From the NCBI RefSeq assembly GCF_023159225.1, contig NC_063175.1, positions 5,881,755 to 5,945,754 on the forward strand: DNA of 64,000 nt. Reading direction: 5' to 3'. Within the stretch, counting starts at the first letter, position 1; every line of letters begins with the position of its first letter. The DNA is from Perognathus longimembris pacificus (lineage: Eukaryota > Chordata > Mammalia > Rodentia > Heteromyidae). Shown in pieces: positions 46,788 through 56,768 of this stretch. Both the position numbers and the translations under genes were made by a program. The notes beneath the pieces are model-generated. The model saw nothing but the letters and a program-made list of their open reading frames with translations. It was not told where the DNA came from and searched no databases.

Positions 46788-47415
46788 TCAATAGTAACGA
46801 CAACAAGAAACTGCCTGTGAACAGGCAGCCTTTGCAGGAAGCAATTTATTGGTCAGGAAGTTCTGACTGCCATATGTCAAGTGCCACAAACACCAGTGAA
46901 AAAGGAGCAGAGTCGCCCATGTTGACTGATGTCATTCTCTGCCAATGGCTCATGACAGGTGGACTCTGCTTGGAGGCTCCTCCAAAAGAAAACACAGAGG
47001 CTTAGAACTGTCAGCCATGTTCCTAGGCCTTCCCTGCAGGTGTCTCTGAAAAGTCATTAACTTTCATACATAGAAGAAGAATGCGAATGTATATACACAT
47101 AAATTATTTTTATTTTGTCAGGAATCGGAAGCCTTGGTTGCATTTCTCAGCTACCTTCAGCTTTTCCTTTTGCTTTCTCAGTTAAGTCTGTCTTAGACAC
47201 AGGACTTAGGGAGGAACAATGGCAGTGTTAATAATTCATTCTGAAAGGAGTGAGATAGAAAGGACATCTTATTGTGAGGAGATCAAACAGATCATTCTAG
47301 CACTTAGACACAAAAAGCTCATATTCATTCTTGTAGAAAACACAGCCTTTTCTTTCCTGCCTTGGAACTTTCTAGTATAAGAAGGCTAAGCTACTTGAAT
47401 ATGAACCCATTTAAA
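46788..47415. other. No gene recognised
   Basis: Unique-looking sequence with no clear repeat or coding signal. Confidence 0.4.
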
Positions 47416-47670
47416 TTTTTTTTGCTGTTCCTGGAATTTGCATTCAGAGCCCCAAATTTTCTAGGCAGGTGTTCTGCCATTTGAGTCATGCCTCTGGATT
47501 TTCAGGGATTTTTTTAAAAGTTACTTTTCAGATAAGCTTTTGTTTTCTTTCATTTTTTTTCCCTTATTCCCCTCCCCGCCCCCCACGCCAGAGCCTCCCT
47601 TGGATAGAGGTCTCCCTCCTTCTACTTCTCAGGAGCTTGGATTACACACATGTGCAATGAACCCTGGCTA
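47416..47670 (-). mobile_element. Old ID/B1 composite SINE, antisense
   Basis: 'ttctaggcaggtgttctgccatttgagtcatgcc' is an antisense ID region. 'tctcaggagcttggattac' fits a diverged B1. A C-rich patch interrupts it near 47571-47590. Confidence 0.55.
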
Positions 47671-47689
47671 TTATTTGTTTATTTATTTG

Positions 47690-47921
47690 TGTATGGATTT
47701 ATGCAATGTTGAGTCTTTGAACTGATTCTTTGTTCACTCAGTTTACTAGACTGTTCCTCTATTGCTTGAGTCACACTTCTACCTCCAGCCCTGCTTTTTG
47801 CTGGTTATTTTGAAAATGGGTCTCTTGGACTTTGACTACCCAGGCCGGATTTTAATAGCAATTTTTTAGGGCTCAACCTCCTGAGTCTCTAGCAGTACTG
47901 ACATGAGTCATTGGCTTATTT
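47690..47921 (-). mobile_element. B1/ID composite SINE, antisense
   Basis: 'ctctattgcttgagtcacacttctacc', the linker, then 'ctcaacctcctgagtctctagcag'. The L1 at 47.9 kb inserted just beyond it. Confidence 0.7.
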
Positions 47922-48595
47922 TAAAGATTGAGTCTCGGGGGGGAGGGAGGGGGGCATGAGGGACAAGGTAACAAACAGTACAAGAAATGTATCCAATGCC
48001 CAACGTATGAAACTGTAACCTCTCTGTACATCAGTTTGATAATAAAAATTTGAGAAAAAAAAAAAAAAGAACTGCTTCGGGCTTCTCAGTCAGAGATCAA
48101 GAAGAAAGGACAGGAAAACTTAGGATGTTCTTGTGTGCCTATCTTCGGGGTTGAGGGGCTAACTGGCAAATGTGCAGCTTAGCTGGTCCATGCATGGTGA
48201 TGCAGGCCCCAGGGACGAGTGCACACATCGTAGAAAAAGACTGAGCTGTCACAAAGGCAGTTGATGGAGCCCAAAGGACTCAGATGTGTAGATACCCATT
48301 CTTTAGGACAGGCCTATCTGTCTGTTCCTTGCTGCTGAACACTGGAAACCTAATGGTAAAATCGGCAATGTGATGATTTGTTTGATATTTCAAAAACTCC
48401 TCACTGGAATGTATTTCAAATTGGAAAAGCCCTAAAACATGGCTTAGAAAGTTTATCTGTATGATGTCATTTAATTTCTATGCTATTTTGAAATTTGGAT
48501 GTAATTTTTTAAAGTAAAATTATTAAGTCTGGAAAAAAAAATAAAAAAGAAAGGCACTGCTGGCTCAAAAAAAAAATAAATAAAGATTGAGTCTC
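47922..48595 (+). mobile_element. 5'-truncated L1 insertion carrying a probable 3' transduction
   Basis: The perfect TSD taaagattgagtctc is at 47922-47936 and 48581-48595. The 644-bp insert has three parts. 47937-48053 is the terminal L1 3'UTR, starting in the polypurine tract and ending 'ctgtacatcagtttgataataaaaatttg'. Next is a first A tract, about 48055-48068. Then 48070-48566 is non-L1 sequence ending in a second A tract (48567-48576). An AATAAA signal at 48540-48545 lies about 21 nt before the second tail. This is the expected form of read-through past the weak L1 poly(A) site to a downstream genomic signal. Confidence 0.85.
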
Positions 48596-48655
48596 ATGAA
48601 CTTTTTGCTTAGGTTGGCCTTGAACTGTCAGTCTCCCCAAGCACTGTGCTCAGCC
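48596..48655 (-). mobile_element. B1-like fragment, antisense
   Basis: 'gcttaggttggccttgaactgtcag' is the host SINE part lying on the far side of the L1 insertion. Confidence 0.6.
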
Positions 48656-48708
48656 ACAACCCCTTCCATTCTTAATAGTTTGCTCACCTTTGGAGTTTAA
48701 AATGAAGT

Positions 48709-48710
<2 letters not shown>

Positions 48711-48762
<52 letters not shown>
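48711..48762. repeat. (GT)n(GA)n microsatellite
   Basis: GT units to 48749, then GA units to 48762. Confidence 0.95.
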
Positions 48763-49817
48763 TTTCATTGTCAGTAAGCAAATGAAAAAAAAAGAAGGAA
48801 AAGGAAGAGAAAAGAAGAAAACCAAGTTGGATAGCGAAAGGTCACTTGCCCTTCGCGCTGGGTGTGCGTCTTGATGTGAGCTGACAGAAGGCTGCTGCCT
48901 GGGGGGGCATCATTCCACGTGGCACCAGCATGGCCTGGCTATAAAACTTGAACATGGAATCTGCTTCCTCCTGACCAAACTGTTCTTTGTATTTGAAATG
49001 GCAGCTGTGTCAAAATGAGTTTGCATTTATGTAGACCTAATTCCAATGTTTAAAATGCCGATTCAGCAATCAACTCAGCAACAATCAATTCTTTTTGTCA
49101 GTTTCTTTGACTAAGTATTTGTGAATTTCTGAACACTCCGGGACTTGATTTCATATAGTTTATGGAAGCTATGTTTTCTGAATCACTAATACCTGCCATT
49201 TATTAGATTCTGACATCTAGTCATGTAGCAGATTAAATGCCAGGAAGGGTTTGGCTAGCTGATGTACTGCTGCTAGACTCTGGATAGATTATAGAAAGCA
49301 TACTTTTTGAGGTTTTGAACTCATAAGCAAGTGGAAAGGGAGTGAATTTCATAGCAAACAAAAGCAATCCCAAAGGAACATGTGAGAAAGGAGCAAGAAG
49401 GACTTTTGGTTCAAATTCATACTGTCAATGTCTTCCAACAAAATGAAGACCTGCAAAGGGATAGCAGTGTCCTTTAAGCACAAGACAAGCAAACACGTGC
49501 TGTCTGAAGGGACCTAGCTTTAAACTCACACCTCAAAAATCCCCAACGATCAAATTCTAGGGCAAGTCGGCAGCTTCCCACCAAAAATGATGCTCAGTGG
49601 TAAGGGTGAAAGAATCTACAGACTGTGGAGAGACTCAGCAAAAGTCTCACATTGGGCTCACACACCCTTACACTCTGAGTACGTTCATGTCTTTAAAGAA
49701 ATAAAGGGGAAGGCCCAAGGATGAGCAAAGACCAGAGGCCATTCAGAGTCTACGTGACAGAGAACCAAACAGGAAAATAGAGTGACACAAAGGTAAAACT
49801 TGAGGGTAAAGATGATA
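48763..49817. other. No gene recognised
   Basis: Unique-looking sequence with no clear repeat or coding signal. Confidence 0.4.
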
Positions 49818-49932
49818 AAGCAAACATGGAGGCAAATGGGGGAAGGAGGGACATTAATCAAGAAATATTGTACTCATAACCTGACTTGTGGAATGGTAAC
49901 TTTATAATACCATTTAATAATAAACTACAATA
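49818..49932 (+). mobile_element. Retrotransposon 3' end, same type as 23.7 kb
   Basis: 'aatcaagaaatattgtactcataacctgac', then 'accatttaataataaacta'. It shares order and spacing with the units at 12.43, 23.73 and 53.55 kb. Confidence 0.6.
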
Positions 49933-50225
49933 GGCTTAAAACATGGACACACTAAACAAATTACCCTCAGAAACTAGTGAATAAAAATGTAGATCCAAAG
50001 CATTTTCCTGAGTGCAGTGCAAGGAGCAGAGATGAGAAATACAGAAAAGGGTTAAGATGAAGAGAGTGGAATGAGGCACAACATGCTTACTCAAAGTTTC
50101 AGAAGGCGATTAAATCAAGCAGACACAAGATTTAGAAAGGGAACATCAGACATTGGGAAACTAATGTTCTTATTTTGGCTTTATAGTTAAATGCCAAAAG
50201 GAGAGAGGACAGAATATTTGGAGTA

Positions 50226-50448
50226 TTTTTTTTTTGTTGGTACCAAGGTTTAAACTCAAGGCTTCAAGCTTGCTCAGCTGGTGCTCTACCAATTGAGTCA
50301 CTCCTCCAGCCCTGCTTTTTGCTAGTAATTTTGGAGATGAAGTTTCATGGGCTTTTCTGCCCAGGTTTTTCTCAACCTACTATCATTTGGATCTCAGTTT
50401 CCTGAGTAGCTAGGATTACAGGCATGAGTCACTAGTACCAGGCTTAAG
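50226..50448 (-). mobile_element. B1/ID composite SINE, antisense
   Basis: 'tgctcagctggtgctctaccaattgagtc', the linker, 'cctgagtagctaggattacaggcatgag'. A T-run (50226-50236) marks the tail. Confidence 0.85.
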
Positions 50449-50844
50449 TTTATCTTTTAAATGTTTTTGAGCCGATTTTATTGCTTATACATAGAAATAC
50501 AATTAACTTTCATATTTTGATTGTTATATCTAGACTTTCTTAATTAATTGATTTATCCATTTGTATACATTGCTTTTTTTGGTAATGCTATCATTATTAA
50601 ACAATGACTGCTCTATTTCCCTCTCCAAACATTCTATCTTATTTGTACTAACTCATTGCAGTCACCAGACTGCAAGATGGAATGTGTTCATTACTCTGAT
50701 GGTTGAACAGATCATGAACCAAAATAAAGGTTGACTCAGGAAAAGGTTAGGGGAAAATAGAAAGAGGATGGATAACTGGGTGACACATCTTAAGTGTGTG
50801 TGACAGCAGCACAGGAAAACTCAGCAAAGACTAATAATCAGACA

Positions 50845-51046
50845 GCACCAGTGGCTCAGGCCTGTAGTCCTGGGCTGAGATCAGTCAGTCAGTCAGTTCA
50901 GTCAGTCCCAGCAGGAAAGTCCATGAGACTCTTACTTCCAAGTAACTACCAAAAGGCCAGAAGTGGAGCTGTGGTTTAAGTGGTAGAGCACCAGCCTTGA
51001 ACAAAAAAGCTCAGGGATATTGCACAGGCCCTGAGTTCAAGCCTTA

Positions 51047-51092
<46 letters not shown>
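50845..51092 (+). mobile_element. B1/ID composite SINE with (AC)n tail
   Basis: 'agcaccagtggctcaggcctgtagtcc', a small (AGTC)n expansion at about 50881-50907, 'gtggagctgtggtttaagtggtagag', B box 'gagttcaagcc', then (AC)n at 51049-51092. Confidence 0.88.
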
Positions 51093-51093
<1 letters not shown>

Positions 51094-51539
51094 ACACAGT
51101 TAAGCATCATTATGGGATAGGAGAAATGAGAAATAGACTCTGTGGGTGGGTAGAGCTAGTAGGAGTGGGATGCCTGAGAAGGAGAGAAGAGAATAAAGAA
51201 AAATTACAAGAGTGAATACTGTCAAAATAGACTATTTGCAGTGATGAAAACAAAGGAAATATTGGGGGACACTATTTTTTAGAACGAAGTGTGCAAGGGT
51301 GTGATGAAGGAGGTGAAATTGATTGGTTGGAATACAGTTTACATATGTGGAAATGTAGCAATGACACCCCCCAGTATAAACAATATAAGCCAATTTTAAG
51401 TATTTTTAGAAATGGAATTTGATAGAATAAATATTTATGTTCTTGGGATTATAAAAGGAATATTTATATTCAGTATATCATTATTACTTTATTATATGTA
51501 AAATATAGCATTATTAAATAAGTTACATTAAGAAGACAT
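51093..51539. other. No gene recognised
   Basis: AT-rich sequence with no clear feature. Confidence 0.35.
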
Positions 51540-52037
51540 CTGTTTATGTCTTCTACCAGGCTGGAGAACCCTTGTGTAACTTTTCATCATGAAGAGGTAG
51601 TTTTGCTGATCCCTTTTACTCTATTGAGATGGTGGTGTTATTTTTTCCCTTTGAGTTGTGAATAAAAAGATTCCTATGAACTGCTTTCCTAATGTTAAAC
51701 CATCCTTTCTATTCCTGAGATAAATTAATCTATATCATGATATATTATCTTTAGTATGCATTGCTGGACTTGGTTTGTTAATATTTTATGTCAAATTTTT
51801 GCTTGCTTTTTGTTTTCTTTTTCCTTTCTCATTTAATTGTAGGTATTAAAATTATTTTTCTAAGCTGTATTTTCCAGAAAAAAACAGTCCATATAAGCTT
51901 AGAAGTAACTGTTCTTGAACTTCTCTGTGACATAAAATGAGCCCTCATGAGGAGGTTTCCTACGTGAGAAGTGTTCCAACTATTGGTTCCATTTTGTTAC
52001 TGATGGTCAGAATATCCAGATTGTCTATTTCTCCCAG

Positions 52038-53460
52038 AGTTAGTGTGGTCTTTTTTTTTCTTTTTTCTTTTTTCAAATTTTTATTATCAAACTGATGTAC
52101 AGAGAGGTTACAGTTTCATACGTTAGGCATTGGATACATTTCTTGTACTGTTTGTTACCTTGTCCCTCATACCCCCTCCCCCCTCCCCCTTACCCTTTCC
52201 CCCCCTGAGGTGTTCAGTCCACTTACACCAAACAGTTTTGCAAGTATTGCTATTGTAGTTGTTTGTCTTTTTTTACCCTGTGTCTCTCAATTTTGGTATT
52301 CCCTTTCAATTTCCTAGTTCTAATACCAGTATACACAGTTTCCAATATACTCAGATAAGATTACAGAGAGAGTGTTGGTACAACCACAGGAAGGTGATAC
52401 AAGAACACCATCAATAGTAGAAGCTACAGATACACATGGGACGTTGAAAGTAGTTACAACTGTGATATAACAATTGTCTCCATAACATGGAGTTCTTTTC
52501 ACTTAGCATCATCTTAGGTGTTCACAAGGGTATAGCCATTGGGCCTTGTGATGCTCTGCTATGAGTTGCCTAAGCCTGTACTAATTATTCCCAATAAGGG
52601 AGGCCATAGAGTCCATGTTTCTTTGTGTCTGGCTCACTTCACTCAGTATAATTTTTTCCAAGTCCTTCCATTTCCTTACAAATGGGACAATGTCATTCTT
52701 TCTGATAGAGGCATAAAATTCCATTGTGTATATGTACCACATTTTCCTGATCCATTCGTCTACGGAGGGGCATCTGGGTTGGTTCCAGATTCTCGCTATG
52801 ACAAATTGTGCTGCGATGAACATTGTTGTGCTGGTGGCATTACTGTGATTTTGTTTGTGGTCTTTTGGATAGATACCCAAAAGTGGAGCTGCTGGGTCAT
52901 AGGGGAGTTCTATATTTAGCCTTCTGAGGAATCTTCATACTGCTTGCCAGAGTGGCTGAACCAGTTTACATTCCCACCAACAATGAAGTAGGGTTCCCTT
53001 TTGGCCATATCCCCTCCAACAATTGTTATTGTTAGTTTTCTTGATATATGACATTCTTACTGGGGTGAGATGGAATCTCAATGTTGTTTTGATTTTCATT
53101 TCTTTTATGGCCAGTGATGTAGGAAATTTTTTCATATGTCTCTTGGCCATTCTCATTTCCTCATCAGAGAAGTCTCTTTGTAAGTCTTTTGCCCACTTGA
53201 TGAGGGGGCTATTGGTTCTTTGCGGTTTTGTTTTGAAAGAGGGTAATTTTTTTAGTTCTGCATATATTTTAGATATAAGGCCTTTGTCCATTGAATGGCC
53301 GATAAAGATCTTCTCCCAGTCTGTGGGCTTTCTGTTTATCTTGTGAGCTATGTCCTTTGCCGTGCAGAAGCTCTGCAGTTTGATGCAGTCCCATTTGTCC
53401 AACCTTTCTTTGATTTGTAGCCATTCTGGGTCTTTGTTAAGGAAGTTAGTGTGGTCTTTT
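52038..53460 (-). mobile_element. Youngest-looking L1 insertion, 5' truncated, 17-bp TSD
   Basis: The perfect TSD agttagtgtggtctttt is at 52038-52054 and 53444-53460. The minus-strand insert 53443-52055 holds the ORF2 C terminus, the full 3'UTR with a polypurine tract (plus-strand CCCCCTC-rich at 52170-52206), the 3' end 'tttgataataaaaatttg' and an A-rich tail (AAAAAG units). It carries few lesions compared with other copies. Confidence 0.96.
52581..53443 (-). pseudogene. L1 ORF2 C-terminal part, nearly open
   Basis: About 287 codons of the ORF2 C-terminal region lie in one frame from the truncation point to the natural stop at 52581, interrupted by only one in-frame stop codon (52935-52937) at a position where the sister copies have tryptophan (LWQAVW). 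Landmarks are [50 protein letters not shown] and the WNQPRCPS..IRKMWYIY block. Endonuclease and reverse transcriptase domains are absent, so it cannot mobilise itself. Confidence 0.92.
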
Positions 53461-53529
53461 AAGAATGATCCTCTTGCCATAATATTCAATGTTCATGTAT
53501 GAAGTTGAACTAGGAAACCTGACGGTATC

Positions 53530-53665
53530 GATGGGGTTGGGATAGATAAGAGAGAACAGTGGAAGGGGTGGTACTAATAAAGATGCATTGTACTCATAAA
53601 CTGACATGTTGAATTGGAACTCCTTTGTACAACTGTTTAAAGTTATTAAAAATAAACTTAATAAA
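53530..53665 (+). mobile_element. Retrotransposon 3' end, same type as 23.7 kb
   Basis: 'aataaagatgcattgtactcataaactgacatg' and 'ctcctttgtacaactgtttaaagttatt', ending AATAAACTTAATAAAG. This is the best preserved of the four units and shows the likely consensus. Confidence 0.65.
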
Positions 53666-54021
53666 GTGATCTCATTACACCTAAAATTTCAAATTAGTAG
53701 GATGTAAAGTGGTCTTAGAAAATTCCTAATTATTAAATCTCTGCAGTGTCTATAATTAATTTCCCCTTTTATCCTAATAATCCTATCTTCCTTCTCTCTC
53801 CTTCATTAACCTTTTCAGTCTTCCCTGTTTTCCTCATCTTTTTCAAAGAACCAACTCGACATTGATTCATTTACATCAGTTTTCTATTTCATTAGCTGTG
53901 GCTTTTATCATTATGACTCCTTGCCTCATTTTACTTCCTTTGTCACATGAAAGCTGTCCTGGAAATGCGAGACACCAAAAGGACCCTTTCCACAACAGAA
54001 ACAGTGCCTCCCACAGAAATG

Positions 54022-54155
54022 TGCTCAGGCTTCTTCTTTTTTTTTTCCATTTTTTTATTGTCCAAGTGATGTACAGAGGGGTTACACTTTCATACTTAAG
54101 GCAGTGAGTACATTTCTTATCCAACTTGTTACATCCTCCCTTGCTCAGGCTTCTT
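54022..54155 (-). mobile_element. Very short L1 3'-end insertion with 14-bp TSD
   Basis: The TSD tgctcaggcttctt is at 54022-54035 and 54142-54155. The 106-bp antisense insert is poly(T), then 'attgtccaagtgatgtacagaggggttac' to 'cttatccaacttgttac'. Only the last L1 bases were integrated. Confidence 0.94.
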
Positions 54156-54187
54156 TTGCTAGATCAGAACTTTCTGCTTGGTCTCAG

Positions 54188-54188
<1 letters not shown>

Positions 54189-54228
<40 letters not shown>
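54189..54228. repeat. (CA)n microsatellite
   Basis: 20 uninterrupted CA units. Confidence 0.97.
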
Positions 54229-54229
<1 letters not shown>

Positions 54230-54230
<1 letters not shown>

Positions 54231-54939
54231 CTTCCCTCAGCACACATAGTGGAATAGAAGGGCTGTCCCCAGGAATCTGTTTGGGCACCATTTCTATAAT
54301 GGACTTTGTGTCCATTAAATAAATTAGTCCAGAATTTCTATATGTCCTATGTGCATTTCCCTGTATACCTTCAATCCTCTCTGGATTAATTAGAATAACA
54401 AATTCAACCTAAATGTTATATAAATAGTTGTTATGATATATTATTTAGGGAATGACGACAAGAAAAGAATCTGTCAATGCTCAAGTGTTTTGGATCTGTA
54501 GTGAATTGAACATGAAATGTGGAGTCCATGAATACTAAAGGTCGACTTGTACATATGACCTAAGAGCACACCATGTCTTATAAAATATGATACATGAATG
54601 TAACCTACTATGCTGTGAAATAATACATTCTTCACTATGTTGGAATTTAAAGCTGAAGCATTTGTTAAACACGGGGATGAACAAAGACACATCTCATTAT
54701 TATTTTACCAAGCCTGCATTGCAGCATTTTGGAAGAAAAGTGTGGTCATTATTGTAAAGACATTACTATCTGAATCCATTCAAGAGTTTAGTGGTAGGAG
54801 AATGGAAACTATCTTGTGCCAACAGATGTATGTGGGGAGAAAGAAAGACAATTTATGATTCCCAAAGAAGCAACCAATATGTCAATAACCACAAGCATAT
54901 CTAGCACAGCTGGCCATGCAGAATGAAATGTCCATGTTA
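54230..54939. other. No gene recognised
   Basis: Unique-looking sequence. Short ORFs on both strands have no recognisable domain. Confidence 0.4.
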
Positions 54940-55115
54940 GATTATGTCTCCAGTTCCTAAGGACATTTTCAAACATTTCAGTCTTTATAACTTCAATGTC
55001 CTCATATTAAAAATGGGAATAATTATAAAGCAAGACTAGCCATATGAAGTGCTTACCATAATTCCTAGTGTGCAGCAACTACTCAACAAATGTTAGATAT
55101 ATTTATTGCTAATGC
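54940..55115 (+). mobile_element. MIR SINE
   Basis: 'cttcaatgtcctcatattaaaaatgggaataattat' then 'gaagtgcttaccataattcctagtgtgcagcaactactcaacaaatgttag' follow the MIR core and 3' order. Confidence 0.65.
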
Positions 55116-56059
55116 GTGTAAAATATCATTTGATGACACAAGACATTAAGAGAATTCAAAATTTAGTAGGTTTACATGGAAATGCCTTCATGATGTATTT
55201 TACATGAAAGAAAACACAATTTGATTCATGTTTTGTAAAAAAACAAAACTTATCAAAAATATCTGTGAACGTTACATCCGTTTTCAGCAGTGAAGATTCC
55301 TTGATATTTGATTTTTTTTCTTGAATGTTCCTTCCCTCCCTGCGATGTCTTCAGGTTTTCCTCAGGAGCTGCATGGTCCTGTGGCTGACACCAGGGGGCA
55401 CTCTGCGAGCGTCGTCCTGAGCTCTGGCTCAGACTGCAACCCTTGCAGGGCCATCAAGAGCCAGAAGGCACGAGATTCAACTCCAGAAGACAGAATGAAC
55501 CAATTTTACTTTCCTACTAGAAAACAAACTAGCAAACAAATACCTGCACATCAGGAGTGGCTGATGCGAGGATCGCAGCTCAGCCCATTTTTATCACACT
55601 CTCTGGGAGTGCCAAGAGACAGGATGACAGATTCACCATACATTAGAGATCTGAAAGCCACCTGATGCCAGGTGCCACAAAAGAGGGAGGGACTGTGCCT
55701 ATCACTTCTATTTATTCCAAGGCTGTAGTCCTTTGCAGATGGCTCTGTAGGTATCTCACTTTCTTCTCCTTGGAGCCTGCTCTGGGAGAAACCTGGGTTG
55801 CATGGTTTCCAACACATAGTCATGGAACACTGAGCAACACTGGCGCCCAGAAGCATGAGGCCATAATCAATCAAGACTCCTTTACATGTTCCTCATAATG
55901 AATTCTTACCCCACAAAGGCCTCCTAATTGTGCTGCAGTCCTGAGTCCTGAAGCACCTCATCACCAGATTCTTGGGTAGGGTGAGCTGTCAAATAATTGC
56001 CTAGAATGTGAAATGGAGGAAAATCTTCAATCCATTTTATTTTGCTTTGTGTTATATAG
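55116..56059. other. No gene recognised; CTCF-like motif inside
   Basis: Unique-looking and locally GC-richer at 55340-55480. Overlapping ORFs on both strands (55321-55665 plus, 55551-55874 minus) have no recognisable domain. Confidence 0.4.
55389..55403 (+). promoter_or_regulatory. CTCF-like motif (candidate)
   Basis: The sequence gacaccagggggcact resembles the strong CTCF core CCACCAGGGGGCGC with two or three differences. It lies in GC-richer sequence with no recognised repeat. Motif only. Confidence 0.4.
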
Positions 56060-56157
56060 CATTTTTGAGACAGGATTGATTTTAGTAGCCTAGGCTGGCC
56101 TGGAACTCACCATCCTCCCAAGTGCAGAGACTATAGGTGTACACTACCATGGCTAGC
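56060..56157 (-). mobile_element. B1-like monomer, antisense
   Basis: 'tgagacaggattgattttagtagcctaggctggcctggaactcacc', then 'gcagagactataggtgtacactaccatggct'. Confidence 0.8.
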
Positions 56158-56231
56158 TACTATTTGATTGTTTGTGCTTCACAATCAGGGACAAGCAGCC
56201 TGAGTGCCAGCATTGGCTTTGCTCTGGAAAT

Positions 56232-56287
<56 letters not shown>
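56232..56287. repeat. (GA)n microsatellite
   Basis: Almost pure AG run; the opposite-phase (TC)n lies about 95 bp downstream. Confidence 0.95.
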
Positions 56288-56291
<4 letters not shown>

Positions 56292-56381
56292 AGGAAAGAT
56301 GGAGAAGGAGAGTTCCATTAGGTCTCCCTGGCCTGGGCTGGGCTGTATGATCTCTAGCAGACAGGAATGTTGACTATGTTT

Positions 56382-56407
56382 TTCTCTCTCTCTCTCTCTC
56401 TCTCTCT
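56382..56407. repeat. (TC)n microsatellite
   Basis: About 13 TC units, complementary to the GA run at 56232. Confidence 0.93.
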
Positions 56408-56689
56408 TTATTCCCAAACTCCTCCAATGACATTTAGCCAAGTCTTAAGCATTTTGCTGACTTTGTAGGTCACCTACAAAGGGCTTGCTGCAAAGGGCTG
56501 TCATGGTGAATAGCACAGATGCCCTGAGGACTACAGGAACCCCTTCATGCTTCTGCTGCATTTGGGCTGGGTCACAATCTCTACTGTGGTGTAATTATCA
56601 CAAGTGAGGGCACTTTTCAAAGGAGTCAGGTGGAATGAAGGAAGGTTGCAATTGCAAAATGGATTAGCAAGGAGCCTGAGGATTTTTTT

Positions 56690-56768
56690 CCCTCCAGTAC
56701 TGAGGAACACAATGCCTCCTCAGCTTGCAAGGCAGGTGCTTTACTACTTAAACCATGCCTCTAGCCCC
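56690..56768 (-). mobile_element. ID-like element, antisense
   Basis: 'gcttgcaaggcaggtgctttactacttaaaccatgcctctagcccc' is an antisense ID unit with both promoter-box regions diverged. Confidence 0.65.

Larger units (their letters stand above)
51540..53500 (-). mobile_element. Ancient L1M-type ORF2 remnant hosting a young L1
   Basis: The antisense flanks 51540-52037 ('ttttactctattgagatggtggtg', 'attgctggacttggtttgttaatattttatg') and 53461-53500 follow the ORF2 order of old mammalian L1s and are interrupted by the insertion 52055-53443. Confidence 0.6.

Noticed and set aside
50881..50907. Short direct repeats (cagtcagtcagt) that might suggest an array element
   Set aside because: Simple tetranucleotide slippage inside a SINE, without spacers. 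CRISPR arrays are not expected in a mammalian genome.
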